From positions 1 through 53,108 of the forward strand of contig NZ_JALKFZ020000124.1 of the NCBI RefSeq assembly GCF_023243075.1: 53,108 nt of DNA. The letters run 5' to 3'. Shown in pieces: positions 17,542-24,901 of this stretch (within the stretch, counting starts at the first letter, position 1; the number at the start of each line of letters is the position of its first letter). The translations under genes and the position numbers were made by a program. The notes under the pieces are model-generated. The model was not told the DNA's origin and made no database searches. It saw only the letters and a list, made by a program, of their open reading frames with translations. The stretch is from Frankia sp. AiPa1 (GTDB lineage Bacteria > Actinomycetota > Actinomycetes > Frankiales > Frankiaceae).

Positions 17542-17858
17542 GGGAGCCTCCTTGGGACATGGGAGAGATCGGTTCGATTCGTACGAGGGAAATCCTTACG
17601 CAGCGACGCGGACCCGAGCCACGCGCCTCCCGAGGTGTCAGGCCGCACGGGCATATTGTGTGTCGTGGTCGTCCCGCGAGGCCAATCCCAAACCGATGGC
17701 GGCCAAATCCGGTCTAACCGCGGCTGCGGATGCCCTCCGCGGTAGATGTCGTGTGGTGCCATGCCTTGCGTGAGGTAGCGCCGACGCACAGACGCGTAAC
17801 CCTGCAAGCTTCCGACCGCACGGATGCCTCGTCCGCTGCGGGCAGGCCATAAACAGGG
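17542..17858. other. Intergenic region, no gene seen
   Basis: About 317 bases between the small acidic protein and the possible toxin gene, both leftward. It probably contains the promoter of the former. No recognisable gene; the base composition is somewhat less biased than in flanking coding DNA. Confidence 0.5.
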
Positions 17859-18152
17859 CTATCGACTCTTGTAGATGTCGTGAGTCCCGATCCGCAACCA
17901 GTGCACATGGGGACCGTCCCGGCCCGGCGCGGGGTCGCCGTGCTCCCAGAGCGCCCGGCCGTCCTTCGCCCAGCGCAGTTCGAACACGCCCGGCTCCGAG
18001 CGGAAGCCCTTCACCCCGAGGCTCGGGTGGAACTGACCGGTCTCCAGGCCTTCGCGGAACAGCACGACCGCACGGCGAAACGCTCGCCGCTGCTCGGAGG
18101 TCAGCCGCGCGTACTCCGCCACGAAGCGGGCCACCTGCTCGTACGTGGGCAC
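17859..18152 (-). CDS. Possible toxin of a type II toxin-antitoxin pair
   Basis: A 97-residue basic protein: helical N-terminus (EQVARFVAEYARLTSEQRRAF) followed by strand-like segments VFELRWAKDGRALWEHG, HVHWLRIGTHDIYKSR. The combination of an N-terminal helix pair with a C-terminal beta sheet ending in an IGxHDIY motif is reminiscent of RelE/HigB-type interferases, but no catalytic set can be confirmed by eye. It follows, on the same strand after 53 bases, a small acidic protein of antitoxin size, which is the main support. The function call is an inference from size, order and shape. Confidence 0.45.
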   Translation of the reverse strand: MPTYEQVARFVAEYARLTSEQRRAFRRAVVLFREGLETGQFHPSLGVKGFRSEPGVFELRWAKDGRALWEHGDPAPGRDGPHVHWLRIGTHDIYKSR

Positions 18153-18205
18153 GCCGTCACGATAGTGCTTCGATCATCCGAAGCCCGCGAGAGGTACGAG
18201 GCCGC

Positions 18206-18406
18206 TCAGCTTGCCTTCGGGTGCTCCTCGGCGGCCAACTGGTCCAGTTCGTCCAGAAGGGCGTCGAACGCGGCGTCGGACAGGCAGAAGACCGTACGGC
18301 CCGCCTCGACGTCCTCGTGGGCCTCGTCGATCGCGCGCTTCATGTCCGCGTCGGGTTCATCGACCCACTCGTGCGGCTCGGGGTGGAGCCACGCCGCCGC
18401 GTCCAT
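18206..18406 (-). CDS. Possible antitoxin, small acidic protein
   Basis: A 66-residue protein from ATG 18406, preceded by GGGGAGG. It is strongly acidic (EPHEWVDEPDADMKRAIDEA, then DAAFDALLDELDQLAAEEH) and mostly helical, as expected of an antitoxin that wraps a basic partner. No DNA-binding domain is obvious, so autoregulation cannot be claimed. It lies directly upstream of the 97-residue basic protein on the same strand, the normal antitoxin-first order. Confidence 0.45.
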   Translation of the reverse strand: MDAAAWLHPEPHEWVDEPDADMKRAIDEAHEDVEAGRTVFCLSDAAFDALLDELDQLAAEEHPKAS

Positions 18407-19088
18407 GAACAGCCTCCCCGCCGATGAGCGCCTTACCAAAGTCCATCTTCGTCCATGATGGCTTGCCCCCGCGGTCTGGGCTACCCCAAGGGGCCGGGCG
18501 ACGACGGCGAGACTGACCAGCCAGCAGCCAGGCCGGGCTCGTTCGAGGCAGGCGCTGCCGTGGTCCCACCACCCTGTTGACCATGGCCCATGCCGAATAC
18601 GTGCCGAAACTCGGCCAGCCGGCGATCGTCAGACCACAAAACGCCACGGCATCATCCGCGGGTCCGGTGCCTGGTACACCTACGACGGCGACCAGCTCGG
18701 CCAGGGCAAGGAAAACGTACGGTCATTCCTGCGCGACAATCCTGATCTGGCCAACGAGATCGAAAAGCGGATCAAAGAAAAGCTCGGCCTCTCCCCTGTG
18801 CTGGACACCGACGCTTCGCCGCTGGTTCCCTGATCCGGGATCAACGGCAGTGCCGTGGCCACAACGGGACGCGCGTTTGGGGCGGGCGCGACGAGGACCG
18901 GAGGCGCAGCCGCGGGGTCAAGACCATGAAATACCGATGTATATCCACACTGAGTACCACTGAGGATGCGTGCGGGGTCGGCACCAGGTTTGCGGCGGCT
19001 TCGGCGGGGGCACGGGCGGCACGCGTAGGATTTTCGCCGGCCCGCCACCCACGAGCCAGGGGCGGCCGAAAAAACACCTGTAGGAGTC
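18407..19088. other. Region of gene debris before the gas-vesicle operon
   Basis: Contains the recA 3' fragment at 18642-18833. The remainder (18407-18640 and 18834-19088) has no recognisable gene. The last 60 bases are presumably the promoter and leader of gvpO, ending in TAGGAG just before the ATG at 19089. Confidence 0.55.
18642..18833 (+). pseudogene. recA 3'-terminal fragment
   Basis: Read in the frame of 18651, the DNA encodes about 60 residues matching the C-terminus of actinobacterial Rec[51 protein letters not shown], ending [11 protein letters not shown] and TGA at 18831. The catalytic core (Walker A/B, loops L1/L2) is absent and nothing upstream resembles RecA, so this is an isolated tail without a start codon. 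The near-perfect conservation implies a recent event, such as duplication or recombination with the true recA located elsewhere. IIRGSG replaces the usual IVRKSG. Confidence 0.8.
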
Positions 19089-19409
19089 ATGCCAAGCAGC
19101 GACTCGGTGGTTAGCAGAGATAAACCGGATAGCAGGGATAAATCCCAGATAACCGGACACGGCGGAATCGTCGCTGTCGTCGGCCGGTCGCTCGCCGAGT
19201 TCGGGAGTCTGGTGGGACAGGAGCCCGAGCGGGTGACCGGGGCTCGACGGACGGATTCGGGTTGGTCATTGCTGGTCGATCTGACCGAACTCGAACGCAT
19301 CCCGTCGACGACCAGTGTGCTCGCCACCTACCGGCTCGATGTCGACGAAAGCGGTGGCCTGGTGGGTTATGAGCGGCTTCGCAGGTTCGTGCGCGGTGCC
19401 ACCGACTGA
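19089..19409 (+). CDS. gvpO: Gas vesicle protein GvpO
   Basis: A 106-residue GvpO-family protein. The diagnostic segment is GWSLLVDLTELERIPSTTSV followed by LATYRLDVDESGGLVGYERL and RRFVRG. GvpO proteins are required accessory factors for vesicle formation in haloarchaea and occur first in actinobacterial gvp clusters, as here. The first 30 residues (Ser/Asp/Lys-rich) are variable. ATG 19089 is preceded by AGGAG at only two to three bases, which is tight; a downstream GTG could serve instead. It is followed after 61 bases by gvpJ. Confidence 0.88.
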   Translation: MPSSDSVVSRDKPDSRDKSQITGHGGIVAVVGRSLAEFGSLVGQEPERVTGARRTDSGWSLLVDLTELERIPSTTSVLATYRLDVDESGGLVGYERLRRFVRGATD

Positions 19410-19470
19410 GTGTGTGCCACGACGCCGCGTGAGCCGAGCCTCACACGACCGATTCGAAAGAACGTGAGTC

Positions 19471-20046
19471 ATGACGATCGATCACGGTTCCCTCGGCGGT
19501 CCCCCGCGGGTGCGCGCACTGAGCAGGCCCCGCTCGGACTCGCTCGCCGACGTTCTGGAGCGAGTTCTCGACAAGGGAGTCGTGATCGTCGGGGACATAG
19601 TGATCAGTGTTCTCGACGTCGAGCTTCTCACCCTCAAACTCCGACTTTTCATTGCGTCGGCTGACACTGCACGCGAAATGGGTCTGGACTGGTGGACCAC
19701 GGATCCTTTCTACAGCCGTGAGGCACGATCACTGGAACAGGCGCAGGAGCGGGAGTTACGGACGGAGACCATCCAGGCGTTGCATGCGGAGAACGAGGAC
19801 CTGCGCTCCAGGCTCGCCGTGCTCGAGAGCTCGGAACGGGAACGCCTCGCGCCCGGGGAGGAAAGCGTCGTCGAGTCCCAGGCGTGGCTGGCCGGCCGGA
19901 GCCGGACTGAGGCGGAGGTGGCCAGCCGCCGCGACGGCCCGGCGAGGCAGGACCAAACGCGGTGGTTCCCGTCACGGGACGACGACCGCCGACCGTTCTG
20001 GGTGCGGGATGCGGAACGGAGGCGTGATGGCGACCGCGGACGCTGA
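19471..20046 (+). CDS. gvpJ: Gas vesicle protein GvpJ (GvpA-like minor shell protein)
   Basis: A 191-residue protein whose residues 22-75 form the GvpA/GvpJ shell domain: SLADVLERVLDKGVVIVGDI, VISVLDVELLTLKLRLFIAS, ADTAREMGLDWW. The TLKLRL and GLDWW elements distinguish GvpJ from the major GvpA. The C-terminal 110 residues are charged and predicted coiled coil (EQAQERELRTETIQALHAEN), longer than in many homologues. GvpJ is thought to shape the conical tips and nucleate the vesicle. The gene overlaps the gvpL start by 20 bases. Confidence 0.9.
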   Translation: MTIDHGSLGGPPRVRALSRPRSDSLADVLERVLDKGVVIVGDIVISVLDVELLTLKLRLFIASADTAREMGLDWWTTDPFYSREARSLEQAQERELRTETIQALHAENEDLRSRLAVLESSERERLAPGEESVVESQAWLAGRSRTEAEVASRRDGPARQDQTRWFPSRDDDRRPFWVRDAERRRDGDRGR

Positions 20047-21427
20047 CTTCGGCAGCCTCGATGATCTGGCGGCGAGGCTCGCGCCCGGCATCATCACCGA
20101 AGCCGTCACCGAAGCCCGCGAGGTTGCGCGCGGGCAGCTCGTGCAACTCCTGGCGCGAGAGATCACCAGAGCAGCCTGCGAACGGGCGGCGATGACCGCA
20201 GCGCCATCCGTAGGGGCGGACATGTCGTCGGGAACGGTCCAACAGGGACGTCGCCCGCAGGGACGTCATGAAAGCCCGCCAGGCCGCGAGGACCGGCTGC
20301 GAGACCGGGGAGACCACCGCCACGACGGCCCGTCGCTGGATCACCGCGATGATCCGGATCCGGGTCCGGGTCCGGGTTCGGGTTCGGGTCGAGGGCTGGG
20401 CCCAGGCCTGCGTGACGGCCGGCCGCTCGGGGGGGTGGAGCGGGCACCGGCGCTTTACGCCTACGGCATCGTCTCGGCCGGTACCGATATCTCGGACCTG
20501 CCAGGCCTTGCCGAAGGGACGCGGGTAGGCGCGGTCACCCGTGACCGGGTCTCGCTCGTGGTCTCGGACATCGATCCGGACCTGCTGCATGATCTCGAAG
20601 AGGACCTGTCGGAGGCCGGTCCTCTCGCCACCCTGGCCCGTGGTCACGATCAGGTACTGCGCGACCTGCAGGACCGCGGCGCCGTCCTGCCGCTTCGCTT
20701 CGGCACCGTCCTGCCCGGCGAGCGGGAGGCCGCCGACATCCTCGACGACCCCGATGCCGAACTACCACGCGCGCTCGCCGCGCTCCACGATGCGCGCGAG
20801 TGGGGCTTTCGGATCGACGCCGCGGGACAGGCCGAAACTCGGGCGGAGGAGGTCGGCCGGGCGGAGGGCGTCGCCGGCCCGTCAGGCGTCGGCGCCTCGA
20901 CCGGCGCGTCCTGGAGCAACCCGGCCGGTCCGAGCGGCGGCGCCGATCCGGGGGCGGGTGCGGCCTACCTCTCGGCCCGCCGGGACGAGCTACGCGAGCA
21001 GGAGCGACAGCGAAAGGAGACGGCCCGGCTCGTCGAGCGGGCGCACCGGGAGCTGCTCGCCCACGCGCGTGACGTGGCCCGCCGCCCCGGCCGGCCCGAC
21101 CGGGTCTTCGACTGCGCCTACCTCGTGGACCGTGACGACGAGGAGGAGTTTCTCGACGCGGCGGAGCGGCTGGGTCCGCCACTTGAGCGCGTCGGGTGCG
21201 CGGCGGTGGTGACAGGGCCGTGGCCGCCCTATTCCTTCGTCCACCTGACGCTGGGTGGCGAAGGGAGGACCGGGTCAGGCTCCACCGCGGAAAGCACGGG
21301 GGCGGTGGACGGCATGGCAGCGGAATCGGTCTTGTCCGCCCGGTCCGCCGTCCCCTACGGAGGACGCGCGGGTAACGATGCCGCGGCTGAAGAGGCTGTG
21401 CGCGAAACAGGTGAGGGGCGTGGCTGA
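20027..21427 (+). CDS. gvpL: GvpL/GvpF family gas vesicle protein with N-terminal extension
   Basis: A 466-residue protein from ATG 20027 (CGGAGG upstream, start inside the gvpJ end). The GvpL/F domain starts near residue 141 with PALYAYGIV and contains RGAVLPLRFGTVLPGEREA and FDCAYLVDRDDEEEFLDAAE. Uniquely long features are an N-terminal helical segment (residues 1-65, ARLAPGIITEAVTEAREVAR), a Gly/Pro/Ser/Asp linker encoded partly by hexanucleotide repeats, and a Gly/Ala insert around residue 290. Typical GvpL/F proteins have 250-290 residues. GvpL/F proteins are minor accessory components of assembly. gvpL is chosen over gvpF from the order J-L-S-K known in Streptomyces. Confidence 0.82.
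   Translation: MATADADFGSLDDLAARLAPGIITEAVTEAREVARGQLVQLLAREITRAACERAAMTAAPSVGADMSSGTVQQGRRPQGRHESPPGREDRLRDRGDHRHDGPSLDHRDDPDPGPGPGSGSGRGLGPGLRDGRPLGGVERAPALYAYGIVSAGTDISDLPGLAEGTRVGAVTRDRVSLVVSDIDPDLLHDLEEDLSEAGPLATLARGHDQVLRDLQDRGAVLPLRFGTVLPGEREAADILDDPDAELPRALAALHDAREWGFRIDAAGQAETRAEEVGRAEGVAGPSGVGASTGASWSNPAGPSGGADPGAGAAYLSARRDELREQERQRKETARLVERAHRELLAHARDVARRPGRPDRVFDCAYLVDRDDEEEFLDAAERLGPPLERVGCAAVVTGPWPPYSFVHLTLGGEGRTGSGSTAESTGAVDGMAAESVLSARSAVPYGGRAGNDAAAEEAVRETGEGRG
20360..20389 (+). repeat. In-frame hexanucleotide repeat inside gvpL
   Basis: Five tandem six-base units: CCGGGT three times, then TCGGGT twice. They encode alternating Pro/Ser-Gly in the linker before the GvpL/F domain. 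Changes in copy number would alter linker length without breaking the frame. Confidence 0.85.
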
Positions 21428-21698
21428 TCAGCGATACGTCCCGATGCCTCAGCGTCGGGACGCCGACGCCGACGCCGACGCCGGTCGGCGGCTCCAGGGC
21501 CGCGGAGGAGGACGGCCGGCCCGAAGCTCGGCGCAGCCGCTCGCCGACCTGTTGGACAGGCTGGTCGACACCGGCGCGGTCGTCAGCGGCGATGTGGTCG
21601 TCGCACTCGCGGGCGTGGACCTCCTGCGGGTCGACCTCCGCCTGCTTCTGGTCGGCGTCCAGACGGCCCTCGAAGGCACCGGTGGGATCCGGCCATGA
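21420..21698 (+). CDS. gvpS: GvpS-type GvpA-like gas vesicle protein
   Basis: A 92-residue GvpA-superfamily protein from GTG 21420, which overlaps the gvpL stop by eight bases and has AGGTGAGG upstream. After a polar N-terminus with an ADADADA run, the shell-like domain reads LADLLDRLVDTGAVVSGDVV followed by VALAGVDLLRVDLRLLLVGV. The position between gvpL and gvpK and the short C-terminus match GvpS of Streptomyces. The family resemblance to GvpJ is also strong, so the S/J distinction depends on gene order. The stop overlaps the gvpK start (ATGA). Confidence 0.82.
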   Translation: MADQRYVPMPQRRDADADADAGRRLQGRGGGRPARSSAQPLADLLDRLVDTGAVVSGDVVVALAGVDLLRVDLRLLLVGVQTALEGTGGIRP

Positions 21699-22153
21699 CC
21701 GCCAGGCGCGGTGGGAGGAGGCGGTCATCACCGGGCGTCGCCGCCGCGGAGCGCGGTCCGCGCCTGCGGCTCGACGCGGATCCGCAGGAGGTGGGACGCG
21801 GGCTGGGCCAGCTCGTGGTCGTCGTGCTGGAGCTGCTGCGGGAGGTGCTCGAGCGACAGGCCATCCGCCGGATGGAGGGCGGGGGGCTGACCGACGCGCA
21901 GATCGACGACCTCGGGTGCGCCCTGTTGGAGATCCGCGCCAGCCTGGTGCGGGTCCGTGACTCGCTGGGCCTGACTGCCCAGGAAACCGAAGCCGCCGTC
22001 ACGCGGGCGGGTCAGCTCCTGGCGGCGGACACCGACGGGCCCGGCTGGGGAAAAGCCCCGACCAGGCCAGCGATCCCGGACACGAATGCGGACGCGCCGA
22101 CTGTGACCAGCCGGGGGCGCGGCATCCGGGAGAAGGCGAGGACAGCGCCATGA
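21695..22153 (+). CDS. gvpK: Gas vesicle protein GvpK
   Basis: A 152-residue GvpK. The family core runs from about residue 26 ([20 protein letters not shown]) through [20 protein letters not shown] and [21 protein letters not shown], all characteristic. It is helical and cytosolic, required for complete vesicle development in studied species. The C-terminal 40 residues are a polar tail. It is coupled to gvpS upstream and to gvpA downstream through ATGA overlaps. Confidence 0.92.
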   Translation: MTARRGGRRRSSPGVAAAERGPRLRLDADPQEVGRGLGQLVVVVLELLREVLERQAIRRMEGGGLTDAQIDDLGCALLEIRASLVRVRDSLGLTAQETEAAVTRAGQLLAADTDGPGWGKAPTRPAIPDTNADAPTVTSRGRGIREKARTAP

Positions 22154-22611
22154 CCGTCGCCAACTATTCCGTGGGACGGGCACCCAGGCCAAGCGGGCTG
22201 GCCGACGTCCTCGACGTCGTCCTCGACAAGGGCATCGTCATCGACGCCTACGTACGCGTCGCGCTGGTGGGTATCGAGATCCTCACCATCGACGCGCGCA
22301 TCGTGATCGCCAGTGTCGACACCTATCTCCGCTTCGCTGAAGCGGTGAACCGGCTGGACATCCAGCCCAAGGAGCAGGTCGCCGGGCTGCCGGGGCTCAT
22401 GCGCGAGGTCACGGACAGCTCGTCGCGGCACCGGGCCAAGGGAGCCCTCGGGGGTTTGAAGGAAACGGCCCTGGAAACCGCCGATGACGTTGCCGAGGCA
22501 CTACGCGGATCCCCGTCCTCCCGCGGTCACCACAACCACAGCGACGACGGGCGGGGGCTGCCTGCCGGGCGGTACGCGCCGGCCGGCCGCCGCGGCGGCC
22601 GGGAGGGATGA
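22150..22611 (+). CDS. gvpA: Gas vesicle structural protein GvpA
   Basis: A 153-residue protein carrying the major shell domain: [56 protein letters not shown]. The [17 protein letters not shown] and [11 protein letters not shown] strings are the hallmark of GvpA rather than J or S. As in other actinobacteria, a tail of about 80 residues ([20 protein letters not shown], His/Gly-rich end) extends beyond the canonical 75-residue shell protein. It polymerises into the ribbed hollow wall. It overlaps gvpK by four bases and precedes gvpF. Confidence 0.93.
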   Translation: MTVANYSVGRAPRPSGLADVLDVVLDKGIVIDAYVRVALVGIEILTIDARIVIASVDTYLRFAEAVNRLDIQPKEQVAGLPGLMREVTDSSSRHRAKGALGGLKETALETADDVAEALRGSPSSRGHHNHSDDGRGLPAGRYAPAGRRGGREG

Positions 22612-22614
22612 GCT

Positions 22615-23439
22615 ATGCCTGTAGTGCTCTACGGCATCGTCCGGGCCGGACATCTCCTACCGGGCCCGGGCGTTCAGCTCGGTATCGGCAGCCCGCGGGC
22701 TCCGCTGCGATTGGTGCGTTCGGGGCCACTCGCCGCGGTCGTCAGCGCGACGGCGGACATCGGGGAGATCGGGGAGCAGGAGGCGGTCAGGCACCTCGAG
22801 ATCCTGCAGGGGCTGCTCGCGGACGGTCCGGTGCTGCCGGTGCGGCTGGGAACTGTCGCCCCGGACGACAGCGCCGTCCGGGCCGAGGTGCTCGAACCCG
22901 TCCGTGACAGCCTCCCTGAAAGACTGGACGCGATCGAAGGTCTGGTCGAGCTGCATCTCGATGTCGGTGAGGCGGAGGAGAGCGAGCTCGCGGAGACGGT
23001 GGGTGCCACCTCGCTGGCCCACGCCCCGCCCCCGCAGGACCTGGACGGTCGGCTCCAGCTGGGCCAGCAGATCGCGGAACTCGTCGTCGCTCGGCGCACG
23101 GAGCAGGCGCGGGAGATCCTGGACGCGCTGTGCCCGCTGACCCATGCCGACCGACCGCGCCGGCACCACGGCGGGCCCGAGGACCCCCTTCTCAGCTGGG
23201 CGTTCCTCGTCCCCGCCGAGGCGCTGGCCGATTTCGATACTGCCGTGGACCGGGTCCGGGCGGCGCTTCCGCACCTGACCATCGAGTACGTCGGACCGCT
23301 GCCCGCGGTCGACTTCGTCGACTTTCCCGACCGGGTACTCACCGATGCCCAACCGGCCGCCACAGGCGGCGACACCTTCGACGGGTCGGGCCGCTGGGGC
23401 TGGGGCGGGAACGACAAGGAAGGACAGGAGCCCCGATGA
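22615..23439 (+). CDS. gvpF: GvpF-type gas vesicle protein
   Basis: A 274-residue GvpL/F family protein: VVLYGIVRAG at the start, GPLAAVVSATADIGEIGEQE, LPVRLGTVAPDDSAVRAEVL, and the second ferredoxin-like domain LSWAFLVPAEALADFDTAV with IEYVGPLPAVDFVDF. It has the usual family length, unlike the extended paralogue at 20027. The order A-F here parallels gvpA-gvpF in Streptomyces. ATG 22615 lies four bases after the gvpA stop; the stop overlaps the next gene by ATGA. Confidence 0.88.
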   Translation: MPVVLYGIVRAGHLLPGPGVQLGIGSPRAPLRLVRSGPLAAVVSATADIGEIGEQEAVRHLEILQGLLADGPVLPVRLGTVAPDDSAVRAEVLEPVRDSLPERLDAIEGLVELHLDVGEAEESELAETVGATSLAHAPPPQDLDGRLQLGQQIAELVVARRTEQAREILDALCPLTHADRPRRHHGGPEDPLLSWAFLVPAEALADFDTAVDRVRAALPHLTIEYVGPLPAVDFVDFPDRVLTDAQPAATGGDTFDGSGRWGWGGNDKEGQEPR

Positions 23440-24023
23440 GCAACGTCAAATGTGGCCTGGCACTCGTGGGAGGTTATGTTCTCGGCCGGACCAGGAAGGC
23501 CAAAGCGGCCATCAGCCTGGGGCTGTGGCTGTCAGGCCACAACTACCACGCGAAGGATCTGCTGCGCGACCAGATGGTGCGGCTGACGCGTTCCACGGAA
23601 GGCGAAAAGCTGATCAACCAGTTCAGGGGCCCGGCCACGGAAGCTGGCCGTCGCGCCGCGATGGCAGTGTACGAGGCGCAGCTCGATCGGCTCTCCGGCG
23701 CGCTGGCGGGACGCACGGAACGCCTGACATCGGCATTGCATGACCCGGAGAAGGCCGTCCGAGACGGCACCGAGGCCGTCCGAGAGGGCACCGAGGCCGT
23801 CCGAGAGGGCACCGAGGCTGTCGGCCAGACGGCCAGGACCGCTGAAAAGACCGCCGCAGGCATCGTCGGCTCTGGGGCGCACAGTGCCCGCCGCGACGAG
23901 GGCGAGCCGGAATCCGGCGCCGGACGCCGGGTCCCGGGCAGGTCCGCCGGGCCACGCCAGGATGCGCGCCGCGAGCCACTCGAGCACGCGACGCAGGGAT
24001 CTAGCGGTGGAGGTTCGCGATGA
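23436..24023 (+). CDS. Gas-vesicle-cluster accessory protein (GvpY-like position)
   Basis: A 195-residue protein from ATG 23436. The N-terminal 35 residues contain a hydrophobic glycine-rich stretch (GLALVGGYVLGRTRKAKAAI), followed by a helical region and a repetitive amphipathic segment in which a seven-residue unit EAVREGT recurs (about residues 106-126). The C-terminus is polar (Arg/Gly/Ser). No enzyme motif is recognised. Proteins with the same start occur in actinobacterial gvp clusters at the gvpY position, and a membrane- or vesicle-surface role is an inference. It is linked to both neighbours by ATGA overlaps, so it belongs to the operon. Confidence 0.65.
   Translation: MSNVKCGLALVGGYVLGRTRKAKAAISLGLWLSGHNYHAKDLLRDQMVRLTRSTEGEKLINQFRGPATEAGRRAAMAVYEAQLDRLSGALAGRTERLTSALHDPEKAVRDGTEAVREGTEAVREGTEAVGQTARTAEKTAAGIVGSGAHSARRDEGEPESGAGRRVPGRSAGPRQDARREPLEHATQGSSGGGSR
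23751..23813 (+). repeat. Three 21-base tandem repeats
   Basis: Units at 23751-23771, 23772-23792 and 23793-23813; the last two are identical and the first differs at two bases. Each encodes one heptad (K/E)AVR(D/E)GT; a fourth, diverged unit follows. This is a recent in-frame heptad expansion. Confidence 0.85.
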
Positions 24024-24901
24024 CGCGAACAACGGAGCATCCGGACAGCCTGATGGGCACCCTCATGCACAGTCCGGCGACCAGGAGGCTGGCTGACCAG
24101 GCAGGGGACCTGGCGAAGGCGGTAGGCAGCCGGATGACCAGTCAGATCGGTGAGCGACTCACCTCAGGCACGGACAAGCTCAACGGTCTCGGAGAATCCG
24201 GCGGGAAGTTGTCCTCGATCGCTCAGGGCGCCGGGAGGCTGGCCGAGGGCCAGTCTCCGCTGAAGGCCGCCGCGGGGACGGTCCTGTCGAACGTCAAGGG
24301 CAAGGTCAAAGGGGCCCTCGGTGCGGCGAAAGACGGCGGGAAGGCCGGCCCGCCCAAGGCGACCAACATCGAGGAGACGGTGGACATCGGCGTTCCGGTG
24401 TCCGTCACGTACGACCAGTGGACGCAGTTCCCGGAGTTCGCCAAGTTCATGAAAGGCGTCGAGGCGGTCGAGGTCAAGAACGAGACCGAGCAGAACTGGC
24501 GGGTCAAGGTCTTCCGGTCCAGGCGCAGCTGGCAGGCGAAGGTCACCGAGCAGATTCCCGACCGCCGGGTCGCCTGGACCTCCGAGGGAGCGAAGGGCTC
24601 AACGAAGGGCGCTATCACCTTCCATCCTCTTGCCGACGACCTGACACGTGTGATGCTGGCGATGGAGTACTACCCCAGCGGATTCTTCGAGAAGACCGGG
24701 AACCTGTGGCGCGCCGGTGGGCGCCGGGCCCGACTGGATCTGAAGAACTTCCGTCGTTTCGTCATGCTTCGCGGCGAGGCCACCGGTTCCTGGCGGGGCG
24801 AGATCCGGGACGGTGAGGTCGTGCGCTCTCCGGACGAGGAAAACGACGAGTTCGAAGCCCCCGCAACCCCGGAGACCGGCGGGACCGGCAACGAGCCTTA
24901 G
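24020..24901 (+). CDS. SRPBCC (polyketide cyclase/dehydrase-like) protein of gvp cluster
   Basis: A 293-residue protein. Residues 1-110 are polar and helical (Gly/Ser/Lys-rich, e.g. RRLADQAGDLAKAVG). Residues 115-260 form an SRPBCC/START-like ligand-binding fold: NIEETVDIGVPVSVTYDQWT, FPEFAKFMKGVEAVEV, WQAKVTEQIPDRRVAWTSEG and LTRVMLAMEYYPSGFFEK. Such proteins close many actinobacterial gvp clusters; a role in binding a lipid or other hydrophobic ligand during assembly is an inference. It overlaps the preceding gene by ATGA and meets the convergent regulator gene with a four-base overlap of stop codons. Confidence 0.78.
   Translation: MTRTTEHPDSLMGTLMHSPATRRLADQAGDLAKAVGSRMTSQIGERLTSGTDKLNGLGESGGKLSSIAQGAGRLAEGQSPLKAAAGTVLSNVKGKVKGALGAAKDGGKAGPPKATNIEETVDIGVPVSVTYDQWTQFPEFAKFMKGVEAVEVKNETEQNWRVKVFRSRRSWQAKVTEQIPDRRVAWTSEGAKGSTKGAITFHPLADDLTRVMLAMEYYPSGFFEKTGNLWRAGGRRARLDLKNFRRFVMLRGEATGSWRGEIRDGEVVRSPDEENDEFEAPATPETGGTGNEP

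Noticed and set aside
17738..17760. A second HDIY-encoding stretch (GTAGATGTCGTG) near the possible toxin gene
   Set aside because: Shared sequence is only about 12 bases with no flanking similarity, too little to call a duplicated toxin remnant.
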